A stretch of 40,438 nt of DNA. Origin: Flavobacteriaceae bacterium. Its GTDB lineage: Bacteria > Bacteroidota > Bacteroidia > Flavobacteriales > Flavobacteriaceae. Where the stretch lies: assembly GCA_021648265.1 (NCBI GenBank), contig JAKITD010000021.1:1-40438 (forward strand). The letters are read 5' to 3'. Both the position numbers and the translations under genes were made by a program. Positions within the stretch are counted from its first letter, which is position 1; each line of letters begins with the position of its first letter. Below are positions 1 to 8,389 of the stretch, in pieces. The notes below the pieces were generated by a model that was not told where the DNA came from, searched no databases, and saw nothing but the letters and a program-made list of their open reading frames with translations.

Positions 1-43
1 GGAGCAGAATACATCCAATCTATTTATTTAGGTTGGATTTTTT
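1..43 (+). repeat. Dispersed terminator-like repeat, copy 1
   Basis: A 26-nt hairpin at 13-38 has a 10-bp stem (ATCCAA opening, TTGGAT closing, one G-T pair) and a TTTATT loop, followed by a T run. The leader GGAGCAGAATAC is also conserved in copy 2 (416-456) and in altered form in copy 3 (21671-21716). Shape and T tail fit a plus-strand intrinsic terminator, probably for a gene left of the window. Conservation beyond the hairpin suggests a dispersed repeat family. Confidence 0.6.
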
Positions 44-60
44 GTTTTATAGTGAGGTAA

Positions 61-83
61 CACCTATCATTAAATGACAGGTG
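61..83. repeat. Small hairpin after the 61-residue ORF
   Basis: CACCT and AGGTG arms extend to a 10-bp stem with one mismatch and a three-base loop. It lies just 3' of the small minus-strand gene ending at 98. There is no clear T run on either strand, so a terminator role is only possible. Confidence 0.35.
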
Positions 84-97
84 TCTTATAATTTTCC

Positions 98-283
98 CTA
101 TTCTTTTTTGGTTAAAGAAAGGTTGACAACGATAGCCATTAGAAGCCAAATAATCCATGTTTCTCCATTGCTCATTTCATAAGTTGATCCAGATAACCTG
201 GCTGCAATTAAAATAACATATACAATAATTGGTGATAAAACAAGACTAATTGCAAGTTTTGAAAGTGATTTTTTGTAATCCAT
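98..283 (-). CDS. Small two-helix membrane protein, unknown function
   Basis: The 61-residue product has a short basic N-terminus (MDYKKSLSK) and two hydrophobic stretches at about residues 10-28 and 43-56, joined by a short polar linker with Ser, Glu and Asn. It ends in a charged tail (TKKE). This fits a small inner-membrane protein with both ends in the cytoplasm. I do not recognise a family. It lies 206 bp downstream of the restriction-modification gene on the same strand and is bracketed by copies 1 and 2 of the terminator-like repeat, which point against it. Being so short, it could be a chance ORF, but its composition is that of a real membrane protein. Confidence 0.45.
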   Translation of the reverse strand: MDYKKSLSKLAISLVLSPIIVYVILIAARLSGSTYEMSNGETWIIWLLMAIVVNLSLTKKE

Positions 284-415
284 AATCTACTAATTTAGAT
301 GGTTAATACTATTATTATTTTATAAAATTGAAAACAAATCAATTTGATTAATAGCCTAAATATAATGATTTTTTTTATAGCAGAAGTTTCAAAAGACGAT
401 TTACACCTTTGAAGA

Positions 416-456
416 GGAGCAGAATACGTCCAATTTATTTATTTAGGTTGGATTTT
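416..456 (+). repeat. Dispersed terminator-like repeat, copy 2
   Basis: Same leader (GGAGCAGAATAC) and hairpin as copy 1, with the stem at 428-453. The differences from copy 1 (A to G at the stem base, C to T inside) keep pairing through G-T wobbles, so the fold appears conserved. A short T run follows on the plus strand, yet no plus-strand gene lies upstream. It is therefore better explained as a dispersed repeat than as the terminator of a nearby gene. Confidence 0.55.
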
Positions 457-467
457 GTTTTTATATA

Positions 468-494
468 CGCAAGGGGTTTAAACCCCTTGTTAAG
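468..494. repeat. REP-like palindromic 27-mer, copy A (at the stop codon)
   Basis: The core is the perfect 20-nt palindrome CAAGGGGTTTAAACCCCTTG at 470-489, extended by CG on the left and TTAAG on the right. All 27 bases recur in reverse orientation at 2165-2191. The TAA stop of the restriction-modification gene (490-492) lies inside this copy. No T run follows on either strand, so it is not a standard terminator. Confidence 0.7.
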
Positions 495-3400
495 ACCCTT
501 CTACTATGGCGATTTCCTCCTCAGTTAACCCATACAACTCATACACCATTTGGTCTATTGCTGCATTTGTTTTATCAATTTCCTCTTTGAGGATTAGAAC
601 TTCTGCTTTTTTGGTTTCAAAAACTTCCATCCATTCCATTTCATCCATTTTTGTGAGCTTATCTCCATTTTCTTTTTTAATGGCTTTATTGAGTTCTTTT
701 ATAAAATCTCCAAATTCTAATTCGTGCCAGTTTTGGAGTTTTTTTGTTGTATTGACTCTATATTTTTGCTTTAAATAAGTGACAAATGAATGTTTAATAT
801 CATAATCCTTACTATGAATTTTGATTAAAGAATCTACTGAAATTGAAATTTTCTTTTTTTCTTTAATAGTGGCATTAGGAATAGGAACATTTTTCATTTT
901 ATTTCTATCTAATTTCACTCTCCCACTTGTATGAGCATTACCATAAGCTACAAAATTTAGTTTTTTGTAATATTTAAAAAAAGAAGAATTCAAACAAGCT
1001 GATAGAAATTTATCTGCGTTACTGATAATAAAACAAGAATTATTTACATAAAAACCTTTTTCGTCATAATTGAAATAATGATTTACAGCAGTGTAGATAA
1101 ACATTATTTTTGGTTTTTCAAATTTATCGTAATAATTACAAGCCCTTAAATTGTAATGATGTATACCTTTATCTTGCCTTTTTATGAGTTGTTCTTCATA
1201 TTGATGTAGCCACTTTACAATTGAAGGGTATTTTTGCACATCAATATTGTAACCAGTATTTATCAGATAATAGGCCTCTTTATTTTCTAAGTGATAACCT
1301 TTTATATCTGTTGCACTGACATAGGGTTTTATAAGTAAACTAGCTTTAGGGTCTTCAAATATTATTTTTTCTTTAGTTTGTTTATCTATAATAAACGCAT
1401 TATTTGCAGCAGTTTTTACTCCTAAAAATATTTCCGTTTCCGAATATTCTGACAACTTCGCTGAATTAATCGATACTTTATTTAAAATATTAGAATCTTT
1501 TTCACTAAGAAAAGTCCATATTTTTCTTGAAAGTTTTCTTTTATCAATAGCAATATTCTGATAATCAAAATCTGTGAAAAATTTTAGATTAACAATTGGA
1601 GAATAATATAAATCATTTTGTGAGTTATTGTTTCTAACTATAATAATTTGAGAATCTGTAGAAGCATCTTCAAAAACTTTTAATTCAAAAAAATCAATTA
1701 ACTTTAAAATATTAAATTGAACAAGGTAATTTCTTAATTCAGCACCATATTGTGTTTTATAAAATTTATTAGGAGTAATAAAACCTAAAAAACCACCATT
1801 ATTTAATATTGAGATTGATTTTTCATAAAAATAAACGTATAAATCTGCTGTACCATTTCCAACGTTGTAGTTTGATGATAAAAATTGTTTGTCAATAGGA
1901 TTAATTAATTCTTGTCGTACATAAGGAGGATTCCCAATCACCACATCAAATCCGCCTGTATATTCTGGATTTAGGGCAGTGTCTAAATCGCAACACATGG
2001 TTTCAATTATTAATTTTAGTTGATGGTTATGTGCTGGTAATTCGTGTTTGTGACGGTTGTTTTGTATATAATCTATGGTGTTGTGTAATTGTTCTTGGCT
2101 GGCAACTTCTTTTGGACTGCTGTATTTTTGTTGCCATAGTGGTTTATTTGTTTCCCGCAAAGGGCTTAACAAGGGGTTTAAACCCCTTGCGGAGGAAGAA
2201 GCAAAAGAACTTCGTCCTTTTATTTTTTGCATTATACTGGGTATCTCATCAATATCACATACCAATAAAAGGTGTATGTGGTCTGCACAAATATTATAGG
2301 CAAGTAGTTTTATGTCGTTTTCTTTTACTACTTGTGCAATGGTTTGGGTAATTAATAAATCGTCTTCTTTTGTAAAATAAATAACATTTGGATAGGGATT
2401 GGTTCCCATATCTCGCCGTTCTCGCACCTTATATTTTGTCATTCGTTTTGAGGTCCGACTATCATGAATGGCGGTTGTAACGTGGTATATTTTTTTGTCT
2501 TTTTCTTTAAATATTTGCGGAAATTCTCGTCCCCATTTAAAAGCTTTTTCCCCTGCAACTTCTGGGTCATCAATTAAAGAATTACCACATTTAATATTAT
2601 TGCTTAAATCGTTTAGTTTTCTGTTAGGTTGTGCAGTTCTAAGCCAGAGGGAAAGTTTGGCAATTTCTACACTTTCTTGGTTAATATCTACTCCAAAAAG
2701 ATTGTTTTCAAGGATACTGTTTTCAACATCACTTAGTATCATTGTATCTCCAAATAATTTTGCTTGGAGTTCATCTATATAACTATGTTCTGTAATTAAA
2801 AAGTCTAAGGCTTGGTTTAAAAAAGCTCCAGAGCCACAAGCAGGGTCACAGATAGTTAATTGTAGTAGCCAATTTCTGTAATCAGTAAGTTTATCTAATA
2901 ATGCTTTTCTGGTTTTCTTTTGCCTTTTTTTATCTGTAATGTAGTCTTCTTCGTTAATCTGTAATGCTTCTTTTTTCTCTTCACAAAGCTTTCCAATAGT
3001 ATTTTCAACTATGTATTTGGTAATGTATTTTGGAGTATAAAACACCCCATCTTTTTTACGTTTTGAGGTAGTTTTACCTACTTCTTGCCCTTCTAATTTT
3101 GATTGAATTTCTTCAATTTCAGAAAGGGAGTTTTCAAAAATATGTCCTAGAATATTTACATCTACTTCGCTATCAAAATCATATTCAGAAAGGGTTAAGG
3201 TGTGTTTGTATAGTAAATCATCATCAATTGTGATGTTATCTAAAATTTCATCGGGTTTAAATAAGCCACCATTATAGGCATATACATTGTATTGCTTTCC
3301 TTTAAAACCTGTATTTAAATAACCAAAGTATTTTTTAAACCTATCAAAAAGAGGTGTGTAGGCATCTAATTCTTTAAGCTTTTCCCATTGTTCTAATATG

Positions 3401-4161
3401 AGTCTAACAGAGTTAGGAGGGAGTAAGTGTCTGTCTTCTGCAAAAAATAAAAACAGGAATCTATCTAAAAGTTTTTGTGTTTTCTTGAATAAAGTTAAGG
3501 CATCGTATTGTGGATTTAGTTTTACCAAACTAAGGTGTAATTCTCTTCTGAAAAGAGAGTAATCTTTATATAGTTTTTTGGTGATGGCATCCTCTTCACT
3601 TACAGATTCTTCCTTTATTTTCTTTGGAATATCTTTTTCAATATTTTCATAAGCTAAACATAGATAAAGCAGATTAAACTCTTTTTCAGTAAGGGTAAAA
3701 AGATTGAATTCAATATGCTCAATTGCATTGTCAATGTAAAATCGTAGCTTTTCAAAGTTGGAAGTAATTACATAAGTACATTCTGGTTGATTGTTTTTAT
3801 AACCAAAAGCTTGGGTTTCTACTTTGCTTAAATCGGTGGTGTTGGTTCCTTTAAGCTCAATAACAGCGGTTACCACTTCATTAATAATAATGGCTCCATC
3901 TGCCTTTTTGCTATCCTTTACATTTTTATATTCTGTAGTAAGATTAAAATCGGGGTTTGGGTTTTTGGTATAGCCCAAGACTTTTACAAAAAGGTCTATT
4001 AAAAATTCTCCTTGGTATTGTTCCTCTTTGCTATTGCGTATATTTTCTTGAATTTCAGGATTTAGAAAATGTGTTTTGTAGGCTTCCCATTTTAAAGAAA
4101 TATCCTCTTTATGTTGGCTTTTAAGGTGTTTTACTACTACTGTATTCTGGAATAATGGCAT
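490..4161 (-). CDS. Type IIG-like restriction-modification enzyme with an internal RAYT (Y1 transposase) domain
   Basis: Predicted single-chain nuclease and N6-adenine DNA methyltransferase of the Eco57I-like class, 1223 residues. An N-terminal PD-(D/E)xK-type site is suggested by D88 and E102-L-K104. Methyltransferase motif I is DPACGSG at 439-445 and the catalytic NPPY is at 744-747. The C-terminal region (about 770-1160) resembles a target-recognition domain, followed by a helical, charged end. Between motif I and NPPY, residues about 553-735 form a Y1/HUH domain with H628-I-H630 and a candidate nucleophile Y698 in the context DYIQNN. Relatives without this insert run almost directly from the FPQIF segment to GGFDVVIGNPPY; this comparison is from memory. 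The frame is open throughout. The gene appears to stand alone, without separate R, M or S genes, and is preceded by 336 bp of AT-rich DNA. Confidence 0.88.
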   Translation of the reverse strand: MPLFQNTVVVKHLKSQHKEDISLKWEAYKTHFLNPEIQENIRNSKEEQYQGEFLIDLFVKVLGYTKNPNPDFNLTTEYKNVKDSKKADGAIIINEVVTAVIELKGTNTTDLSKVETQAFGYKNNQPECTYVITSNFEKLRFYIDNAIEHIEFNLFTLTEKEFNLLYLCLAYENIEKDIPKKIKEESVSEEDAITKKLYKDYSLFRRELHLSLVKLNPQYDALTLFKKTQKLLDRFLFLFFAEDRHLLPPNSVRLILEQWEKLKELDAYTPLFDRFKKYFGYLNTGFKGKQYNVYAYNGGLFKPDEILDNITIDDDLLYKHTLTLSEYDFDSEVDVNILGHIFENSLSEIEEIQSKLEGQEVGKTTSKRKKDGVFYTPKYITKYIVENTIGKLCEEKKEALQINEEDYITDKKRQKKTRKALLDKLTDYRNWLLQLTICDPACGSGAFLNQALDFLITEHSYIDELQAKLFGDTMILSDVENSILENNLFGVDINQESVEIAKLSLWLRTAQPNRKLNDLSNNIKCGNSLIDDPEVAGEKAFKWGREFPQIFKEKDKKIYHVTTAIHDSRTSKRMTKYKVRERRDMGTNPYPNVIYFTKEDDLLITQTIAQVVKENDIKLLAYNICADHIHLLLVCDIDEIPSIMQKIKGRSSFASSSARGLNPLLSPLRETNKPLWQQKYSSPKEVASQEQLHNTIDYIQNNRHKHELPAHNHQLKLIIETMCCDLDTALNPEYTGGFDVVIGNPPYVRQELINPIDKQFLSSNYNVGNGTADLYVYFYEKSISILNNGGFLGFITPNKFYKTQYGAELRNYLVQFNILKLIDFFELKVFEDASTDSQIIIVRNNNSQNDLYYSPIVNLKFFTDFDYQNIAIDKRKLSRKIWTFLSEKDSNILNKVSINSAKLSEYSETEIFLGVKTAANNAFIIDKQTKEKIIFEDPKASLLIKPYVSATDIKGYHLENKEAYYLINTGYNIDVQKYPSIVKWLHQYEEQLIKRQDKGIHHYNLRACNYYDKFEKPKIMFIYTAVNHYFNYDEKGFYVNNSCFIISNADKFLSACLNSSFFKYYKKLNFVAYGNAHTSGRVKLDRNKMKNVPIPNATIKEKKKISISVDSLIKIHSKDYDIKHSFVTYLKQKYRVNTTKKLQNWHELEFGDFIKELNKAIKKENGDKLTKMDEMEWMEVFETKKAEVLILKEEIDKTNAAIDQMVYELYGLTEEEIAIVEGS
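1950..2505 (-). mobile_element. RAYT-like Y1/HUH transposase domain embedded in the methyltransferase
   Basis: This segment encodes residues about 553-737 of the host enzyme. It begins near IYHVTTAIHDSRTS, carries the metal-binding HUH motif (HIHLLL, residues 628-633) and ends after a helix holding Y698 (IDYIQNNRHKHELP). Segment order and spacing are those of REP-associated tyrosine transposases, including the LWQQKY segment before the tyrosine helix. Catalytic residues look intact, so the domain may bind or nick hairpin DNA. Whether it is still mobile or has been adopted as part of the enzyme cannot be told from one sequence. Confidence 0.75.
2165..2191. repeat. REP-like palindromic 27-mer, copy B (inside the coding sequence)
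   Basis: Identical over 27 bases to copy A at 468-494 but inverted. The core palindrome is at 2170-2189. It lies in frame within the RAYT-like domain and encodes the peptide around residues 658-666 (ARGLNPLLS), between the IKGRSS segment and LWQQKY. A degenerate second half-unit (CAAAGGGCTTAA, 2158-2169) precedes it. Confidence 0.7.
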
Positions 4162-4497
4162 CGATGTAAATTGATTGCTAAAGTTACGAGTAATTTTATT
4201 CTTGAAAAGATATGTTGTTATTAATTTCTAAAATAAGAATATCGTTATTATAGTTTTTGTACAAGAATAAATTTACTAGATTAAAAATATAAGAAGTTCT
4301 AAACTCAACAAATAAGTTATATATAACGTTCAAATAAATTGAAAAAAGTCAAAATAATAAGGGATTTAATAATAATTTAATTGGAGTATCATAAATCAAA
4401 AAACAGTAATATTGGCGATGAAACTTGCATTTAATCAGATTTAATTGTAAAATTGACCTCTAAAAATTAGTACTCTCAAACCTATAATCTTGATATT
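4162..4497. other. AT-rich intergenic region
   Basis: This 336-bp gap separates the divergently transcribed restriction-modification gene and the 149-residue exported protein, so promoters for both should lie here. I found no exact TAnnTTTG element in the proper orientation for either gene, and no convincing hairpin or ORF. Confidence 0.4.
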
Positions 4498-4947
4498 ATG
4501 ACCTTAAATTCAAAAATAAACTTACTTACAATTGCACTATTATTGATTACTACATTTTCTATTGCTCAAAAAAAAGGAGAACAATTCATTATTTCGGGAG
4601 ATGTAGCAATAGATAAATATCATGACCGTGATGAGCTTGAAAATATGCAAAAAGGTGAACTTCTTATTTTATATAATAGACGTATTGAGGTAATTATTAA
4701 GATTCTTCCAAATATTGCATTTGCTACCAAACCTGGTGTAACCATGAGTTCTTTAGGTATTCCAGATACCAAAAAAAACCGTAATGCCTTAGAAGATAAT
4801 ATTGAAGCAACAACGATCTATTTTGATAATACTATAGAGTTTCAAAAAATAGTACTTCCTTATTCAGATAAAAATAACTTGATAGCTGCTATATTGTTTT
4901 ATGAAGAAACTTTGAAGGCATTACACACCTATGATGATTTTAAATAA
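4498..4947 (+). CDS. Exported protein of unknown function, 149 residues
   Basis: The product starts with a clear Sec signal peptide (MTLNSKINLLTIALLLITTF, cleavage likely after SIAQ at residue 24), followed by a soluble domain of about 125 residues rich in Asp, Glu, Lys and Ile. There is no lipobox, no T9SS sorting domain and no further membrane segment, so a periplasmic location is likely. I do not recognise a family. It is separated from the adhesin cluster by 568 bp and so is probably transcribed on its own. It could be an accessory to that cluster, but nothing in the sequence shows this. Confidence 0.65.
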   Translation: MTLNSKINLLTIALLLITTFSIAQKKGEQFIISGDVAIDKYHDRDELENMQKGELLILYNRRIEVIIKILPNIAFATKPGVTMSSLGIPDTKKNRNALEDNIEATTIYFDNTIEFQKIVLPYSDKNNLIAAILFYEETLKALHTYDDFK

Positions 4948-5515
4948 AGGAACAAAGTTTAAAAACATACAATAATTTTCTGCTTTTATAGTACAGGGCA
5001 AAACTCTTAATAAATATTTTTAATATTTCTGCCATCCCTAAAGTGTGGTATACAATTTTTATTCGAAAATAATACCAATTACATTATTACAAATTAAAAA
5101 CCGTTTGGATTTTTATTGAATGGTTATTAGTAGTATCCCATTAAAATTTTACGTTTTCTAAAAAACCTTTATATAGTTTAGCTTTATAAAGAAGAAACAC
5201 CTTGCTTTTCTATTTTTTATTAATACTTGTTTGTTATAGAAACAATAGTTTAAGCTACTATTTATAGGATAGGTTAAAAACATTCTGATAGCTATTGGGA
5301 TTATTATCTTTTGTCTTTCAGTAGAGCGGCCTTTTGTCTTTTATTGGACACTAATGTTTTAATTAGAAATTTCAAGATATTGAACATCAATATATTCCTA
5401 CAAAATACTTTCGCAATGTTAAAATAAAACGCATTTAATCGAAAATATATGTCTTTAAAGGAGATTAAAGCAAATAAAATGTTATAATTGTAGTGCTTAA
5501 CATAATTAATTTTTT
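4948..5515. other. Intergenic region upstream of the adhesin cluster
   Basis: This 568-bp, very AT-rich stretch has no credible ORF on either strand. The promoter of the five-gene adhesin cluster is expected here. The best -7 candidate is TACTTTCG (5406-5413), one base off TAnnTTTG, but the nearest upstream TTG (5380) is spaced too far for a confident call. No terminator for the preceding gene is obvious. Confidence 0.35.
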
Positions 5516-6823
5516 ATGAATAAAAACTACTCTAAATTTATATTTTTTCTCCTTTTTCCATTTTTATGTTTATACTCACAACAAGAAAAAGGAATATATG
5601 GCAATGAAAATTGGTTAAATATCTGGACCGATTTTAATTCGAATGCGAAAATATATCCCGAACCTACACAAATTCTTTCAGGTAATATAACAAAAGACAC
5701 TAAGTTGTATAAGAAAGAAACATATCTCTTATTAGGGAATGTATTTGTTACAGATAGCACAACACTTTCCATAGAACCAGGCACTTTAATACTTGCCGAC
5801 TTTAAATCTAAAGCTTCGCTTGTTATAAGCAAGGGTTCTAAGATAATTGCTGAAGGAACTTTAACAGATCCAATAATTTTTTCATCAAATAGAGATGTTA
5901 AGAAAAAAGGAGACTGGGGAGGAATATTTATTTTAGGTAACGCACCTACAAATAGACTTGAAGAAATAGTAGAACTAGATTATGGTCTGAACCCATCTTC
6001 TTCAGAAAAGATACTTTATGGCGGAATGGATATGTCTAGTAATTCTGGCATTTTAAAATATGTAAGAATTGAATATGCTGGAAAAAGAACCAAAAATCAT
6101 GGTTATTTTAATGGACTTACCTTAGCTGCAGTTGGTAGCGAAACTATTCTAGAAAATATAATGGTTAGTTATTGTGAAGGAAATTCCTTCTATGTTATTG
6201 GTGGAAATACAAAGCTCTACCAATTGGTTTCTTTTCGATCAAAAAGAAATGATTTCAAATTCAATTATGGTGCGCAATCTTTGCTAGAAAATTCATTAGC
6301 AATAAAATCTCCATATCATACTACTTCGGGAGGAGCTAGTAGTATTTATTTAGCATCCTATAACCACAAAGAAGAAGTAAATCCAACAAAAAGAGGTACC
6401 GCTATTTATGCAGAAAATATGACACTCATGGTCTTGAGTAATAATTTAGAAGCAGCTATAAAAGTTGGACTGGTACATGAAGCAATGTTCGTAAAAGAAG
6501 ACGCTTCATTTTATATGAATAAAACCATCTTTTCGGGCTTTAACCCAGCAGTTATACTGGACAATAAAATACGTATAAATAACGAAAACCTTAGTAATAT
6601 GGGATTTTCCAACATGTATTTCAATAATTGTCAGGGAAATATTTTTTCTGAAAACATACCCAATAACGAAGATCTAGAAAATTGGTATGGCAATCGCGCA
6701 TTTGGTAATGTTTACTCGCAAGGTGTAGATTCTGAGACCTTTATCGATGTTAAAAATTTGGATGATCCAGATTTTAGATTGCGAATCAATAAAATTATAG
6801 CAATTAGTCTTCCTGAGGATTAA
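5516..6823 (+). CDS. Exported right-handed beta-helix protein at the head of the adhesin cluster
   Basis: The 435-residue product has a signal peptide (MNKNYSKFIFFLLFPFLCLY, cleavage near SQQ) and then a long run of short beta-strand rungs. Typical signatures are LLLGNVFVTDSTTLSIEPGT, LVISKGSKIIAEGTLTDPII and GDWGGIFILGNAP, seen in Bacteroidota parallel beta-helix proteins often labelled 'multidrug transporter' in databases. It has no T9SS C-terminal domain and no lipobox, so it may stay in the periplasm or be held at the surface by partners. It is the first gene of a same-strand run ending at 21562, with a 98-bp gap to the next gene. A scaffold or adhesin-assembly role is an inference from position only. 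Confidence 0.75.
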   Translation: MNKNYSKFIFFLLFPFLCLYSQQEKGIYGNENWLNIWTDFNSNAKIYPEPTQILSGNITKDTKLYKKETYLLLGNVFVTDSTTLSIEPGTLILADFKSKASLVISKGSKIIAEGTLTDPIIFSSNRDVKKKGDWGGIFILGNAPTNRLEEIVELDYGLNPSSSEKILYGGMDMSSNSGILKYVRIEYAGKRTKNHGYFNGLTLAAVGSETILENIMVSYCEGNSFYVIGGNTKLYQLVSFRSKRNDFKFNYGAQSLLENSLAIKSPYHTTSGGASSIYLASYNHKEEVNPTKRGTAIYAENMTLMVLSNNLEAAIKVGLVHEAMFVKEDASFYMNKTIFSGFNPAVILDNKIRINNENLSNMGFSNMYFNNCQGNIFSENIPNNEDLENWYGNRAFGNVYSQGVDSETFIDVKNLDDPDFRLRINKIIAISLPED

Positions 6824-6921
6824 ACCTTATTACATAAAAAAATATGCTAACATATATCTAGATAATTTCTGGATATATGGCTTTAGCTAATAACAGATAA
6901 TAAATATTAAAAAATCATCTG

Positions 6922-8388
6922 GTGAAAAAAAATACTTTTCAAAAATCTTTACTTATCTTATTCAGTTTTTTAATGATCTCGTTCATAGGAAAACTGGAAG
7001 CTCAGATTGTTATAGGAACTCCTAATCTTCAGTTTACACAGGCCTGCGCAAATGAATCTTTTAATACGTTTACGGTAAACTTTGTATTTAACCCAGAATC
7101 TGGTGTAGATTCATCCAATCAATTTATTGTTGAAATGTCCGATTCTGAAGGTGATTTTTCCAACCCGAATATTGTATTTACTTCAAACCCTGGAACCACT
7201 AATACGTCACCAGCATCAGTTGATATTTCGTTACCCTTGGACACTGCAGGCGAAGGGTATAAAATTAAAATAAGAAGCACCCAGCCAGTGGCATCGAGTA
7301 CATCTTCAGATAGTTTTTCGGCTTATTATAAAATACAGGATAGCCCATTTACAATTAATAACCTTAATTCAACTGCAAGTTTTTGTCCTGGAGGAAGTTA
7401 TCTTTTAACAATTGATAATCCAGGTACAGGTAATAATGATTCGCCATTAAATTACCCTTCTTTAACTTTTAATTGGTTTAAGGAAATTAACCCTACAACA
7501 TCCATTTTTATAACACAAAGTCCTACCCTATCAGTAACCCAAGAGGGGAAATATTTTGTTGAAACCAATTACGGCACCTGTACTTCCAACTCCTTTTCAA
7601 ATCGAGTAACGGTATCTGAAGCCTCCTCTGACGAAGAAGTTTCTGCAACTATAGAATCTAGTTCAGGAAATCCATTTTGTGCTGCAGATGGACCAACCAT
7701 ATTAAGTACCGTTCAAGGAAATGGTTATCAATGGTACAAAGAAGGAACCCCAATATCTGGAGCCACAAATCAAACCTTTGAGACCTCTATATCTGGTGCC
7801 TATTCGGTAATAGTAAATTTTGGAAGCTGTGAAGCTACAGGAAATATTGAATTAGAGACTGGAACTTTCACAAGCAGTTTAGATGTTCCTTTTAACAATA
7901 TGTTAGAAACTGGAGATTCACTTAGCGTAACAGTTACAACTTCTGCGATCAGCCCCGAATTTCAATGGTTTTTAAATACTGAAGAAATACCTAATGCGAC
8001 AGAAAGTGAATTTACTGTAACAGATTTTGGAAACTATAGTGTAATAATAACTCAAACTAATAACTGTAATACGACGAATGAACTTGTTTTTTTGGTGGAA
8101 GAATTTATTAATCTATTTCCTGAAGTAGAAAATATCCCAAACCTAATTAGTCCAAATGGCGATGGTATTAATGACACTTGGGTAATCCCAACGCCTTACG
8201 TGAGTGGTAGTAATACTGAGGTGCTAATATATTCAAGTCAAGGAAAAATAGTATTGAGAACAAAAGATTATTTAAATAATTGGCCAGAAGAATATCTTAA
8301 TGTAAGCAGTGTAAATGAAGTGTATTATTACATCATTATACCTCAAGACCAGGAACCAAAAAAAGGCTCTATAACCATCATAAAATAA
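6922..8388 (+). CDS. T9SS cargo protein with type B sorting domain (SprC-like position)
   Basis: The 488-residue product has a signal peptide (MKKNTFQKSLLILFSFLMIS, cleavage near LEAQ), several Ig-like beta-sandwich segments with paired Cys and YQWYKEG or FQWFLN motifs, and a C-terminal gliding-motility-type (CHU_C) sorting domain. That domain starts at about residue 403 with NLISPNGDGINDTW and ends in KKGSITIIK. Such domains direct export through the T9SS and attachment at the cell surface. The start is GTG at 6922; it is chosen because it gives an intact signal peptide and no ATG does. The next gene begins 1 bp after the stop, so the two are probably translationally coupled. Position two genes before a SprB-like adhesin matches sprC of the gliding operon; orthology is inferred. 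Confidence 0.85.
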   Translation: MKKNTFQKSLLILFSFLMISFIGKLEAQIVIGTPNLQFTQACANESFNTFTVNFVFNPESGVDSSNQFIVEMSDSEGDFSNPNIVFTSNPGTTNTSPASVDISLPLDTAGEGYKIKIRSTQPVASSTSSDSFSAYYKIQDSPFTINNLNSTASFCPGGSYLLTIDNPGTGNNDSPLNYPSLTFNWFKEINPTTSIFITQSPTLSVTQEGKYFVETNYGTCTSNSFSNRVTVSEASSDEEVSATIESSSGNPFCAADGPTILSTVQGNGYQWYKEGTPISGATNQTFETSISGAYSVIVNFGSCEATGNIELETGTFTSSLDVPFNNMLETGDSLSVTVTTSAISPEFQWFLNTEEIPNATESEFTVTDFGNYSVIITQTNNCNTTNELVFLVEEFINLFPEVENIPNLISPNGDGINDTWVIPTPYVSGSNTEVLIYSSQGKIVLRTKDYLNNWPEEYLNVSSVNEVYYYIIIPQDQEPKKGSITIIK

Positions 8389-8389
8389 A

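Noticed and set aside
468..494. Palindrome after the restriction gene as an intrinsic terminator
   Set aside because: No T run follows on either strand, and an identical copy lies inside coding sequence, so it is listed as a REP-like repeat.
2031..2351. Plus-strand ORF of 106 codons
   Set aside because: It is antisense to the transposase-like domain, has no recognisable protein features and no start context.
1950..2505. Transposase-like insert as a chimeric assembly artefact
   Set aside because: The frame is continuous through both borders and methyltransferase motifs on each side are in order; misassembly cannot be fully excluded without reads, but nothing in the sequence suggests it.
5380..5413. 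Promoter TTGA plus TACTTTCG for the adhesin cluster
   Set aside because: The -7 box has one mismatch and the spacer is 22-23 bp; too weak to list as a promoter, mentioned only in the intergenic note.
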